DNA of 64,000 nt from Bacteroides zoogleoformans (GCF_002998435.1 NZ_CP027231.1:2831001-2895000); one strand, 5' to 3'. Counted from the first letter of the stretch, positions 28,127 through 37,013 are shown. Numbers and translations are program-made. Notes: generated by a model not told the origin, from the sequence alone.

Positions 28127-30283
28127 CTATCTCCCTCGTGCTTTTCCTTTCTTACCCTCAAACTCAAAGGAGGTGGTGTGGTCTTCGCCCAGAACAAGGC
28201 GTGCGTTGAACTTCTTGCCTGCCTTGCTCGTCAAGCCTTTAAGGATGGGTGTTCGCCCGGTGGTTATCAAATCACGGATATTATCTTCGGAAAGGAACGT
28301 GCCGCAGATTTCACGGAAGATGCGGAAGTCGCAGCCCTCATGCCTGCATTTGGCAATCTTGGCATAGATGCCCACACTTTCGTTGCCACATTTAGGACAG
28401 CGGTAGGTTGGATAGGATTTCTGCACCGGTGGAGCAAGGGCAAGGAGTTCCTCGCAAATTGTCTCCACGTAGGAGTTGATGCCTTGCGCGAATTTCTCGG
28501 GCGGCATCTGTCCTGCTTCGATGGCGGCAAGGGTCAGTTCCCACGAGCCTGTCATCTCTGCATTGGCAATTCGTTTGTCCTTGACAATCTCATAGACAGC
28601 CAAGCCTTTCTCTGTCGGGACTACCGTTTTCTTTTCTCTTCGGATATAGTCTCGCAGGATAAGTGTTTCGATGATATTGGCTTGGGTGGCAGGTGTACCG
28701 ATACCACATTCTGCCATTGCTTTTTTGCTTTCTGCATCTGAAACCTCTTTCCCTGCGTTCTGCGTTCCGCGAAATCCGGCTGCACTCGGCATATCCGAAC
28801 AAGTTCGTTTCTGCTCTCGTTGGCACGGATTTTCCATAGCAGAAAGCAAAGTCGCTTCTGTATAGAGCGGTTTGGGCTTGGTCTTGTGCTCGGTAATCTC
28901 TGAGTCAGATAACGGTAACACCTCATTTTCTGTCAGATTGGGCAATACGGACAAGGTCTGTTCTTCATCCTCCTTGCCTTTTTCATCGTTCGTTCCGGTA
29001 CCTTGCTGCACGGCTTTCCAGCCCAAAGAAATGTTTCGGAACGCCTTCCAAATGAAGGTGTTTGTACCGTCGGTCAGTTCCACCTGCATACGCTCCTCCT
29101 CTGAGTCGGGAGAGAAGGCTTCGATGAAACGATGGACTACCATTTGGTAGATGGTTGTTTCATCTGCCGATAGTCCCGATGGAGTTTCACCCGTAGGGAT
29201 GATGGCGTGGTGGTCGGTTACCTTGTCGTTGTCCACAGAGTGGCGGTTAAGTGGGAAAGATAATCCTTGTCCTATCTTGCCGAGCAAGGCGGGTACTTCC
29301 TCGAAAACATCTTCGCTGATGTATCGGCTGCCTGTGCGGGGATAGGTCGTGATTTTCTTCTCATAGAGGCTTTGTGCTATTGAGAGGGTCTTGTCTGCTG
29401 AAAAGCCGTGCTTTTTGTTGGCTTCTTTTTGTAAGGTGGTAAGGTCGAACAAGAGAGGTGGCGACGTATGCGTTACCTTTCTTGTGACCGATGTTACCTG
29501 AAGCCTGCTCTGTTCGCGAAGCATGGCGAGAGCGGACTGTGCATCGGCTTCACTCTCGAATGCACTACTGCTCACGGCTTTCAGAGATATGCCCTCTTTC
29601 TCCACAGCTACGGAGAGTTTCCAATAGGGGACGGAAGAAAAATCACGATTTTCTATATACCGACGGCAGACCATAGCGAGTGTCGGGGTCTGTACCCGTC
29701 CCAAAGAGTAACCGCCGTTGCGAGCGATGGACAGGGCACGGCTGGCATTGATGCCCACAAGCCAGTCGGCTTCGCTTCTTGCCTTGGCGGAGTGATAGAG
29801 ATTGTCATACGCAGTTCCTGCCTTGAGATGGGCAAGCCCTTCACGGATGGCTTTATCCGTGAGGGAGGAAATCCAAAGTCTGTCAAAAGGCTTATGGCAG
29901 TTCAAGTGGTGATAGATGTATCGGAAGATGAGTTCACCTTCACGTCCTGCATCGGTGGCTACGATGATGCGGTCGGCTCTGTCGAAGCACTCACGGATAG
30001 CTTTGAGTTGTTTGAGCGCTGCGGGGTCTGACGTGTACTCCTTATCCTTGCGCACTTGACGCACGATAAGCCTGAAAGGATTGGGACGAATGGGCAGGTC
30101 TTCGGCTTTATAGGCTGCAAAGCCGTAGGCTTCGGGCATGGCAAGGGTGATGAGGTGTCCCATCGCCCATGTTACCACATAACCGTTACCTTCTAAATAT
30201 CCGTCTTGTCTGGTATTAGCCCCTACGATACGGGCTATATCTCTGGCTACCGAGGGTTTCTCGGCAATAATACAAGTAATCAT
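28127..30283 (-). CDS. topB: DNA topoisomerase III (type IA) with C-terminal DUF3945-like module
   Basis: 718 residues. TOPRIM domain at the N-terminus (IIAEKPSVARDIARIVGA; then ATDAGREGELIFRYIY near 105). Active-site Tyr at about 314 in ITTYPRTGSRYISEDV. A C4-like zinc ribbon lies near 620-650 (YRCPKCGNESVGIYAK, KCRHEGCDFR). After it the last 50 residues (LSEDNIRDLITTGR, then LKGLTSKAGKKFNARLVL) repeat a module found three times in the neighbouring DUF3945 protein. Mobile-element topoisomerase III enzymes, including Exc of CTnDOT, relax single-stranded regions during excision or transfer. It starts 21 bases after the DUF3945 gene stop and is in one operon with it and the DarB-like gene. Confidence 0.93.
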   Translation of the reverse strand: MITCIIAEKPSVARDIARIVGANTRQDGYLEGNGYVVTWAMGHLITLAMPEAYGFAAYKAEDLPIRPNPFRLIVRQVRKDKEYTSDPAALKQLKAIRECFDRADRIIVATDAGREGELIFRYIYHHLNCHKPFDRLWISSLTDKAIREGLAHLKAGTAYDNLYHSAKARSEADWLVGINASRALSIARNGGYSLGRVQTPTLAMVCRRYIENRDFSSVPYWKLSVAVEKEGISLKAVSSSAFESEADAQSALAMLREQSRLQVTSVTRKVTHTSPPLLFDLTTLQKEANKKHGFSADKTLSIAQSLYEKKITTYPRTGSRYISEDVFEEVPALLGKIGQGLSFPLNRHSVDNDKVTDHHAIIPTGETPSGLSADETTIYQMVVHRFIEAFSPDSEEERMQVELTDGTNTFIWKAFRNISLGWKAVQQGTGTNDEKGKEDEEQTLSVLPNLTENEVLPLSDSEITEHKTKPKPLYTEATLLSAMENPCQREQKRTCSDMPSAAGFRGTQNAGKEVSDAESKKAMAECGIGTPATQANIIETLILRDYIRREKKTVVPTEKGLAVYEIVKDKRIANAEMTGSWELTLAAIEAGQMPPEKFAQGINSYVETICEELLALAPPVQKSYPTYRCPKCGNESVGIYAKIAKCRHEGCDFRIFREICGTFLSEDNIRDLITTGRTPILKGLTSKAGKKFNARLVLGEDHTTSFEFEGKKGKARGR

Positions 30284-30304
30284 AGTTGGGTTTGGTTTTA
30301 AGGG

Positions 30305-31705
30305 TTACATCTTGCGTCCGCGACGCTGTTGTTTCTTCTCCTCCAGCTTCTGCTTTTGGACGGCAGTGGGCTGTGTCTGCCCAGACTTTAACGGCTCGTT
30401 CACGTTCTTGGTAGCTTCGTTGGTCTTGCCTTGGTTGTTCACGGCAACCTGTGTCTTGTGTTCTTCGGCTACGGCTACCACCTTTTCCTTGCTGGTCTCC
30501 TGCTTCTTGTCTGGATTCCACTTGTAGAAACGCGGGCGGTTCTGTTCCTTGTCCATCTTGACGTAAGCATTGAAGGGTTGCCCTTCCTTGTCCACCATGT
30601 TCTTCAAGTAGAGCGTGCGACCGCTGTCCAATGCCTCACGCTGCTTGTCGGAGAGTTCCAACCCGCAGAGTTTGCGTGGTGCGCCTTGTTGTCGGGTGTG
30701 CTGCTGTCGTTCTTTCAAGCCTTGCTTGTTCTCGAAGATAAACTCGATGCCTTTCTTCTCGGCATTGACCTGCAAAGTAGCATTGAAGGACTTACCACTC
30801 TTGGCGGTCATTCCTTCCACTTTCACGGCTTTGCCCTCTACAAGGTCTTTATACTGTGCATCAGAAAGTGTAACGCCCTTGATTTCCTTTGGGATGTTCA
30901 CACGGTCGGCACGAAGGGCGATGAGTTCGTTGGTCTGCGGATCGATGGATACGTAGGCTGCGAACGGCTCGCCATTCTTGGGCGTAATCTCGATGGTCTT
31001 GCCAAGGTTGCCTGTTGCAAGGAGCTGTTCTTTCTCCTCTGGAGAGAACTTGTGTCCCATATAGGGAAAGTCGAGCTGTGGCTCCTTGCGGAGCGGGTGG
31101 ATAGCCAATCCGATGTTACCCTCACCATCGGTACGGAATGCTAGACGTGCATCAGTATAGATGGTAGTATCACCGATAGGCACGGCAATCGTGATAAGAT
31201 TGCTCTTTTGCCAGTTGAGCATCTTTGCTAACTCTCCGCTCTGCTCCAATCGCTCACGGGTAAGTCCAAGGTTGTCGAGCTGCTCCCAGTCAATCTTTGA
31301 CTCGTCAATGGCAGTGGCATTCTTCTGCTTGGGTAGGAAGTCCTCAAAGCGCACCTGACTGTCTGCCAACTGCTGTTTGTTCTCAGGCTTCTCACGGTTC
31401 TGTAACATTGTTTGGAGCGATGCCACACCTTGCTCCACGTTGTTAGCCACTACTTTGTAAAGTCCAAAACGGGACGGTTCGTTAAACTGTTTGAGGAAAT
31501 TAGTCATGAAGTTCTTCAGCAAGCCGTCCTTGTTGTTGAATTTCAAAAAGGCTGCCTGATGCACGTCCTTGGCTTCGGTTGTTTGGAGCTTTCCTTTGTC
31601 GTCAATACCTGAAACCACGGAGAGTTTTCCCATTTCGTTAGCATTCTTCACTTCCGTGCGGTCTTCCAATACCAGCACATAGTTGTCATTGTTGTTTGAT
31701 TCCAT
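30305..31705 (-). CDS. DUF3945 repeat protein
   Basis: 466 residues, no signal or membrane helix. The first 190 residues are a helical domain (FLKFNNKDGLLKNFMTNFLK). From about 235 three copies of a 50-60-residue module follow, each starting (F/L)S-x-E/D-x-x-x-x-L and containing a G-x-x-F-x-A/N core: FSPEEKEQLLATGN, LSDAQYKDLVEGKAVKVEGM, LSDKQREALDSGRTLYLKNM. The tail is Lys/Gln-rich and basic (KLEEKKQQRRGRKM), as in nucleic-acid-binding proteins. DUF3945 is a domain of polyvalent proteins on Bacteroidetes conjugative elements. It is the first gene of the leftward topB operon, and partnership with topoisomerase III is suggested by the shared module. Confidence 0.85.
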   Translation of the reverse strand: MESNNNDNYVLVLEDRTEVKNANEMGKLSVVSGIDDKGKLQTTEAKDVHQAAFLKFNNKDGLLKNFMTNFLKQFNEPSRFGLYKVVANNVEQGVASLQTMLQNREKPENKQQLADSQVRFEDFLPKQKNATAIDESKIDWEQLDNLGLTRERLEQSGELAKMLNWQKSNLITIAVPIGDTTIYTDARLAFRTDGEGNIGLAIHPLRKEPQLDFPYMGHKFSPEEKEQLLATGNLGKTIEITPKNGEPFAAYVSIDPQTNELIALRADRVNIPKEIKGVTLSDAQYKDLVEGKAVKVEGMTAKSGKSFNATLQVNAEKKGIEFIFENKQGLKERQQHTRQQGAPRKLCGLELSDKQREALDSGRTLYLKNMVDKEGQPFNAYVKMDKEQNRPRFYKWNPDKKQETSKEKVVAVAEEHKTQVAVNNQGKTNEATKNVNEPLKSGQTQPTAVQKQKLEEKKQQRRGRKM

Positions 31706-31745
31706 AAATCATTGTTTTTAAGATGAATAAATCATTATCGAACAG

Positions 31746-31753
31746 CAAAATTA
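31746..31753 (-). promoter_or_regulatory. -7 box for the DUF3945-topB-DarB operon
   Basis: The reverse complement reads TAATTTTG, matching TAnnTTTG, 41 bases before the DUF3945 start at 31705. No clear -33 box is seen. Confidence 0.45.
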
Positions 31754-31867
31754 AAGCAATAATATTATAGATTTTGAATTAAAGAAAAGGAGGGAACTCG
31801 TGAGAAAAGAAAGGAAATCTCCCATTATTGAATAATGCGTTTTATAAGAAATCACTATTTTTGGGTA

Positions 31868-31898
31868 TTGTGGAGAAATGTCATTATTTCTAACTTTG
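31868..31898 (+). promoter_or_regulatory. Promoter before the siderophore-receptor gene
   Basis: -7 box TAACTTTG at 31891-31898, with TTG at 31868-31870 placed 20 bases upstream as a -33 element. Transcription should begin near 31905. Confidence 0.6.
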
Positions 31899-31917
31899 CA
31901 ACATCTAAAAAAAGTTT

Positions 31918-32022
31918 ATGACAAAGGATAAATATCATATACAAAGAGTTTCTGAATTGAAACAGCATAGAAGCGCATCATTCATCATAGAATGGTGCGC
32001 TTTTTTTTGTGAACAAAACTAA
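31918..32022 (+). other. Possible 34-codon leader peptide
   Basis: ATG at 31918 to TAA at 32020-32022 encodes a short peptide (MTKDKYHIQRVSELKQHRSA, then 14 more residues ending EWCAFFCEQN). The frame runs straight through a strong terminator hairpin, an arrangement seen in attenuators. Neither a ribosome-binding site nor conservation can be judged here, so coding is uncertain. Confidence 0.3.
31972..32008 (+). terminator. Intrinsic terminator or attenuator in the xusA-like leader
   Basis: GCGCATCATTC pairs with GAATGGTGCGC (one G-U) around a 6-nt loop and is followed directly by eight T. It lies between the promoter at 31868-31898 and the receptor gene at 32097, so it either ends a small RNA of about 100 nt or acts as a conditional stop. 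Confidence 0.75.
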
Positions 32023-32096
32023 CTATTGTTCATTTTTGAGAAAAAGAATAGAACAAGTACTTTTTGCAAAAGAATAATGGACTTTAAATAGTAATC

Positions 32097-34460
32097 ATGA
32101 GTAATAAAAATATTTTTCACAACTTCCTATTGGTGCTAATTTTCTCATTCACATGGCAGAATATGTTAGCTCAAAAAATCGTTTATGGGCAAATTACGGA
32201 TGAGCAAACTCACCTGCCGTTAGATGGAGCTTCTATTATTTTAGAAAACTCTAATATCGGCACAATTTCAAATCATGCAGGTGTGTTTAGAATGGAACTT
32301 CCTTCAAAAAGCAGCAAGCGGATCATAGTTCAATATGTAGGATATAAAAGCCGTAACATACTACTCAATAAAAAATCATACATCAATGACAGCATTTGCT
32401 GTAATGTGGAATTGCAGCCATTAAACAATATCTTATCTGATGTCGTAGTGTTGGGAAAAAGCAAGGCGCAAAAGCATCGTGAAGTTCCATCTGCAGTCAC
32501 CATTATAGACAGTCAGTCTCTTAAATACAAGACTGCAACCTTAAACGAAATTCTTGACAATGCTGCAGGTATCAAAGTGGCTCAACAAGGCGGACTGGGT
32601 AATGCTTCACGTATCATCGTACAAGGGATGGACGGTAAGCGTGTCGGTATCTTTATCAATGGTATGCCTATGGGAAATTCCGATGAATTTCAACTCAGCA
32701 GCATACCTCTTGATATGGTAGATGAAGTGGAGATATACAAAGGCATCATCCCGGCATGGCTGGGAGGTGACGGATTAGGCGGTGCCGTGAACATCCGACT
32801 GAAAGACTTCAACAAAAATCATTTGGAAACGGCATTTGAGGTAGCATCATACAATACATATATCGGCAGTCTGCAACTGAAGCAATATATTGGCAAGACC
32901 TCGACAGCTTTCCATGCCGGTGCCACGATGAACTATGCTAAAAACAATTATAGTTTTTCTTCTCCTTTTGAATTGGGACGTATCATCCACCGTGACCATG
33001 ATGCGTACACACATGGAGGTTTCAACGTGGGTGTGAGCAGCCAACAATTATGGTTCGACCGATTTGACATCACATTGAGTGCCGACTACTATCGCAAAGA
33101 GATACAAGGGGGATTGATGAACGTGCAAAATAATATTCAGCATGCCTTTACGCGGACACGTTCTGCCAATGCGGCACTGAGTCTTGAGAAAAGTTTCTTA
33201 AACGGTAAACTCACCGCACAACTACATTCCATTGTTGGTCTTAGTCTCGTCAATCAAGTAGATACTTCACATTATTGTTACGATTTCATAGGTAACAGAT
33301 TCCCAAGCGGTTCAGGACGCGGAGAGATTGGCTCTGTTCCAAACGATTCACATGACAGGCATACTACCATTCGTGAATTACTCAACCTGACTTATAAGAT
33401 TGATGGCAATCAACTTATCACATGGAACACCAATTACCGATATGGTCGGAAGATGCCAAAAGATGAACTTGCCGACCAATACTCGCGTCTGCCTACAAGC
33501 GGATACCCAAGTACGGTACACGCCATAGTATCCGGATTGTCTCATAAATTGAATCTAAACAGTGGTAAATTTACCAACGAAATAGGAGTAAAACTTTTTA
33601 ATCACCACTCGGAAGTCCTTCCGTTTGCCGAAGCAATTATGTTGCAAGACAAACTTAGAACATCGACCAACCACAGTACGATGATTGGCTGGAGCGAGGC
33701 AATGGCATTTCATCTACTTCCGGATAATGCCTTGACACTGAAAGCCTCCGTACAATCAACCGTCAGAATGCCCATAGCCGATGAGCTGTTTGGTGACGGA
33801 GTGTTGCTCCTCCCGTCTGAGAAGCTTCGTCCTGAGCGTAGCTTTAACGTCAATGCAGGTGCGATATGGCTGAGCAATGCCAGATATTATCCGCAGGTGC
33901 GAATCGGGGTAAATGCATTCTACATGAGTGCAAAAGACATGATTAAACTGATGTATAGCTCCATGAACATGGCTTATGACAATATCGGCAAGGTTCGGGT
34001 GATGGGGCTGGACATGGAACTTGACAGCAAATTGAACCATTGGCTGGATATTCAGGGGAATATCACGTGGCAAGATGCTCGCGACATGAGAAAGGAAGCC
34101 GTAGGCGGCGGAGAGAATTTTCACTATCGCTATCGAATCCCCAATATGCCTTATCTGTTTGGCAACGTCGGATTACGCCTGCACAAAGATGGTTTGCTGG
34201 GCAAGACTTCTTCTTCAGCCTTTTCTTCTACGTTCGGATTTACCAAAGAATTCAGCTACAACTGGGAAGCAAGCAATAACAATACAATGCTTATACCGGC
34301 AAGATACAGTTGGGACGTTGCCGTTCACCATTCTTTCAACAAACATTGCCAGCTTAGCTTTGAGATACGGAACCTACTCAACCGTGAAAACTGGGCAGAA
34401 TTTCGCTATCCGATGGAAAGGCGCACATTTCACTTGAAGATAAAATATATTATTAACTAA
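32097..34460 (+). CDS. TonB-dependent outer-membrane receptor, XusA-like
   Basis: 787 residues. Signal peptide (MSNKNIFHNFLLVLIFSF, cleavage after MLAQ), then a carboxypeptidase-regulatory-like domain (VYGQITDEQTHLPLDGASII, about 27-115). The plug domain (HREVPSAVTIIDSQSL; NEILDNAAGIKVAQQGG; KRVGIFINGMPMGN) is followed by a barrel to the C-terminus (FEIRNLLNRENWAEFRYPME, RTFHLKIKYIIN). Its size is that of siderophore/metal receptors rather than the 1000-residue SusC class. The next gene is a DUF4374 lipoprotein, the exact order of xusA-xusB, which imports enterobactin-type xenosiderophores in Bacteroides thetaiotaomicron. Iron-siderophore uptake is therefore the best guess; the ligand is unknown. 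Confidence 0.88.
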   Translation: MSNKNIFHNFLLVLIFSFTWQNMLAQKIVYGQITDEQTHLPLDGASIILENSNIGTISNHAGVFRMELPSKSSKRIIVQYVGYKSRNILLNKKSYINDSICCNVELQPLNNILSDVVVLGKSKAQKHREVPSAVTIIDSQSLKYKTATLNEILDNAAGIKVAQQGGLGNASRIIVQGMDGKRVGIFINGMPMGNSDEFQLSSIPLDMVDEVEIYKGIIPAWLGGDGLGGAVNIRLKDFNKNHLETAFEVASYNTYIGSLQLKQYIGKTSTAFHAGATMNYAKNNYSFSSPFELGRIIHRDHDAYTHGGFNVGVSSQQLWFDRFDITLSADYYRKEIQGGLMNVQNNIQHAFTRTRSANAALSLEKSFLNGKLTAQLHSIVGLSLVNQVDTSHYCYDFIGNRFPSGSGRGEIGSVPNDSHDRHTTIRELLNLTYKIDGNQLITWNTNYRYGRKMPKDELADQYSRLPTSGYPSTVHAIVSGLSHKLNLNSGKFTNEIGVKLFNHHSEVLPFAEAIMLQDKLRTSTNHSTMIGWSEAMAFHLLPDNALTLKASVQSTVRMPIADELFGDGVLLLPSEKLRPERSFNVNAGAIWLSNARYYPQVRIGVNAFYMSAKDMIKLMYSSMNMAYDNIGKVRVMGLDMELDSKLNHWLDIQGNITWQDARDMRKEAVGGGENFHYRYRIPNMPYLFGNVGLRLHKDGLLGKTSSSAFSSTFGFTKEFSYNWEASNNNTMLIPARYSWDVAVHHSFNKHCQLSFEIRNLLNRENWAEFRYPMERRTFHLKIKYIIN

Positions 34461-34482
34461 ATATAAACATAAAGTAAAAAAC

Positions 34483-35721
34483 ATGAAAGCAAAAAAAATC
34501 TTTTGGGTATTGCCTTGTCTTACCCTGCTGTTTGCAGCAACAGTGTCATCTTGTTCAGAAAACAATGACGACCATCCACAGTCTGAAAAGAAGCATCATT
34601 TCCTAATGTCTGCACAATCAGACAACAGTTTCTTCATCACCAGTTTCGAGAATTTCAACGAAGGTACGTCCGTGTCATACGACAAAGCTATAACGCTTCC
34701 TTCAGGACATCTCTTCATGGAAAAACGAGGAAAGTATGTTTATCTTCAGTCCGGTTCTATGTATGGTTATGGTGGTGAGCAAACTCTCCACAAATACGAA
34801 GTGAATGCAAATGGACAACTGTCTTCTCATCCTGTGGGTTCACTTTCCTTCCCGGGTTCACCCAATGTGGTAGAAATCATATTTGCGAACGACACCAAAG
34901 CTTACGCCGTCACATGCGCAAGCCGCGGACAACTTATCGTGTTCAATCCGAGCACAATGAGCGTAACGAAGGAAATAGACCTGTCTCCCTATGCAGAGGG
35001 TGATAAAGATCCGGACGGAGGCAATGGCATTGTGCGTGACGGCAAGCTGTTCCTGCCTCTCAACCAAGCAAAGTCTATGAAGGAAATCCTTGCAACGCCT
35101 GCTCAAGTAGCTGTCATTGACGTGGCTACCGATAAGGTGGAAAAGGTTATAAAGGATGATCGTGCAACGAGTCTCGGTATGGTCGGACATACATCGCCTG
35201 TTATGGATGAAGCCGGTAACATCTATTTCCACACGGGACCTCGTGCGGCAATGATGTGTCAGTTTATGCCCGGCAAGGGGTACAAAGACGGACTGCTGCG
35301 CATCAAGAAGGGAGAAACGGATTTTGACAAGGACTTCTATATGAGCCTGCAAACAACCGAAGGCGCGGAAGTTGGCTCCTACGGTATGTACATGACCTAT
35401 GGCGGCAATGGAAAAATCTACACGTTCCTCTATAAACCTTCACTCGTAAAGGATCCCAACGATCAGACTTATATCGTCAACAAATGTTATGTCCCTTACG
35501 AGATTGACGTAAACAAGAAAACAGGTCGTATACTTCCTCTTCCAGCGTCATGCGGCTGGGCTGCCAATGCCATCATCAAGGTGGAAAGCTCCATTTATTT
35601 CGGTGAACATACCGACAACGGCATAGGATTCTATCGTTACGATATGGCAACAGGGAAGGGTTCCACGCAACCAAGCGTGAAGACGCCAAGTGGTGCCTAT
35701 AAAGTGATTTCACTCGACTAA
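34483..35721 (+). CDS. DUF4374 surface lipoprotein, XusB-like
   Basis: 412 residues beginning MKAKKIFWVLPCLTLLFAAT and ending the signal at VSSC, a lipobox; an acidic SENNDDHP stretch follows, compatible with surface export. The body is beta-propeller-like (GSLSFPGSPNVVEIIFANDT, RGQLIVFNPSTMSVTKEIDL, GYGGEQTLHKYEVNANGQL), as expected for DUF4374. Family member XusB binds enterobactin and salmochelin at the cell surface for its receptor XusA. It lies 22 bases after the receptor gene. Three hairpins follow its stop. Confidence 0.85.
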   Translation: MKAKKIFWVLPCLTLLFAATVSSCSENNDDHPQSEKKHHFLMSAQSDNSFFITSFENFNEGTSVSYDKAITLPSGHLFMEKRGKYVYLQSGSMYGYGGEQTLHKYEVNANGQLSSHPVGSLSFPGSPNVVEIIFANDTKAYAVTCASRGQLIVFNPSTMSVTKEIDLSPYAEGDKDPDGGNGIVRDGKLFLPLNQAKSMKEILATPAQVAVIDVATDKVEKVIKDDRATSLGMVGHTSPVMDEAGNIYFHTGPRAAMMCQFMPGKGYKDGLLRIKKGETDFDKDFYMSLQTTEGAEVGSYGMYMTYGGNGKIYTFLYKPSLVKDPNDQTYIVNKCYVPYEIDVNKKTGRILPLPASCGWAANAIIKVESSIYFGEHTDNGIGFYRYDMATGKGSTQPSVKTPSGAYKVISLD

Positions 35722-35773
35722 ACGAGTTGAGCGTGTATCAAAAAAGTTGGCACATTCTCTTAAATGAAAGAAT

Positions 35774-35870
35774 AAGCGCTGTCCCACACCGGGACAATGC
35801 TTCTCGAAAAGAAAAAGCGCTGTCCCGCTTTGAACAGCACTTCATTAGGAAACCTGCCGGATTCGTCCGG
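35774..35870 (+). repeat. Three tandem hairpins after the DUF4374 gene
   Basis: Hairpin 1 (35774-35802): AAGC-gc-TGTCCC / GGGACA-at-GCTT. Hairpin 2 (35815-35842): AAG-c-GCTGT / ACAGC-a-CTT. Hairpin 3 (35857-35870): CCGGA-ttcg-TCCGG with a stable UUCG loop. Hairpins 1 and 2 share the direct repeat AAGCGCTGTCCC. They lie in the 182-bp gap before the small membrane protein. There is no strong T-run, so transcript stabilisation or binding by a regulator is as likely as termination. Confidence 0.6.
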
Positions 35871-35903
35871 TAATTAAACATTCAAAATTAAAAACATATA
35901 AGG

Positions 35904-36293
35904 ATGAAAAAGAATCTTAAAATTTCAATTCTATGGGTTGCCATAGTCGCAGGCATGTCCGCGCATTCTCTGACTGACATGATACCTCTTTTCTGGAATG
36001 CCAACATTGCCGTTTATAACGATGGTGTAGCACCGATGTCAATGCTCGTATTGATGGCCGTTGTTTCACTCACGATACCAATGACAGGATTGCTCCTTTC
36101 GCTCTATGCCCGCAAGCGCTGGCATAAGACGGTACATCTCTGTCTCGCCGCCTTCACAGCCCTGTTCTGTACGGTACATAGCACGGAACTGATATTCAGC
36201 TTTGAGCTTCCGCAGCTCTTTATCCATCCTATGCTGGTCATAGTGAGCATTGCGCTCGCTTATGAAGCGTGGAAATGGAATAATAAAGAATAA
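35904..36293 (+). CDS. Small four-helix membrane protein
   Basis: 129 residues with four predicted inner-membrane helices (ISILWVAIVAGMSAHSL; MSMLVLMAVVSLTIPMTGLL; TVHLCLAAFTALFCTVHSTEL; HPMLVIVSIALAYEAW). His residues fall inside or beside helices 1, 3 and 4, as in small heme- or quinone-binding membrane proteins. I do not recognise a named family with certainty. It is third after the receptor and binding lipoprotein, where Xus systems carry the PepSY reductase XusC; it is far too short to be XusC but could serve an analogous inner-membrane step. Confidence 0.65.
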   Translation: MKKNLKISILWVAIVAGMSAHSLTDMIPLFWNANIAVYNDGVAPMSMLVLMAVVSLTIPMTGLLLSLYARKRWHKTVHLCLAAFTALFCTVHSTELIFSFELPQLFIHPMLVIVSIALAYEAWKWNNKE

Positions 36294-36320
36294 ATCATTC
36301 CGAACGTTCATTCTACAAAT

Positions 36321-36358
36321 AAAAAACGCATTATATCAAAATGATAAGTGCGTTTTTT
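36321..36358. terminator. Bidirectional terminator
   Basis: AAAAAACGCA pairs with TGCGTTTTTT with an inner TTAT/ATAA pairing and a short loop. It lies 25 bases after the small membrane protein gene and marks the end of the Xus-like transcript. Confidence 0.7.
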
Positions 36359-36416
36359 AACCTGTCAGATTGAATGGCGTTCACTTTTCTTATAGCTATC
36401 AATAAACTTTTTGATA

Positions 36417-37013
36417 ATGAAAAAACAGCTATTTATATTTATCCTATCACTCGTTCCACTCATCGGCCGGACGCAAGAGCAACACACTTCGGCTTTTCAA
36501 GAAGACGATCATGAAGAGGGATTGTTCATAGGCGGTGCCGTTACTTATTGGAACAACACGAAAACCAAAGCCACCACTTTGCAGTTCTGCCCCGAGATAG
36601 GCTGGCACTTCAATGAAACGTGGGCCGCGGGCATCATGTTGGGTTATGCCTTCAACTCCGAGCGTGGCGATAATGAGCGCGAAAAGACACACACCCTTAA
36701 AATTTCGCCTTTCGCACGCTACTATTATCTTCACAAAGGCCCGTTCAACCTCTACTTAGACGGTGGCATCGGCTACAACTACATCTCTCCAACCGATCCG
36801 AACAAAACAGATAAGCACCACGGCTTCGAGATAGGACTGCGTCCGGGCGCATGCGTGGACCTGACAAAAGGACTGTGCCTCTGTATGCGCATGGGGTTTG
36901 CGGGCTATCGGAAAAACTATTTCACAGGTGAGGAGCGGGAAATCGGCAATGACGGCTTTGGGATCCACTTTGCTCCGGAGGAAGTGATGATCGGTCTGGA
37001 ACTGGAGTTCTGA
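36417..37013 (+). CDS. Small outer-membrane beta-barrel protein
   Basis: 198 residues from the ATG at 36417 (MKKQLFIFILSLVPLIGRTQ), a signal peptide; the TTG two codons earlier is less likely. Alternating aromatic/hydrophobic strands follow (LFIGGAVTYWNNTKTKATTL, TWAAGIMLGYAFNSE, LKISPFARYYYLHKGPFNLYL, GFEIGLRPGACVDL), and the C-terminus LELEF ends in Phe as in BAM substrates. This is the eight-stranded OmpX/porin-like fold of Bacteroidetes. A His/Glu/Asp-rich segment after the signal (HTSAFQEDDHEE) could bind metal; function otherwise unknown. Confidence 0.7.
   Translation: MKKQLFIFILSLVPLIGRTQEQHTSAFQEDDHEEGLFIGGAVTYWNNTKTKATTLQFCPEIGWHFNETWAAGIMLGYAFNSERGDNEREKTHTLKISPFARYYYLHKGPFNLYLDGGIGYNYISPTDPNKTDKHHGFEIGLRPGACVDLTKGLCLCMRMGFAGYRKNYFTGEEREIGNDGFGIHFAPEEVMIGLELEF

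Noticed and set aside
35904-36293. Identification as XusC (PepSY reductase)
   Set aside because: XusC is a PepSY protein several times longer. This product has only four helices in 129 residues and no PepSY pattern.
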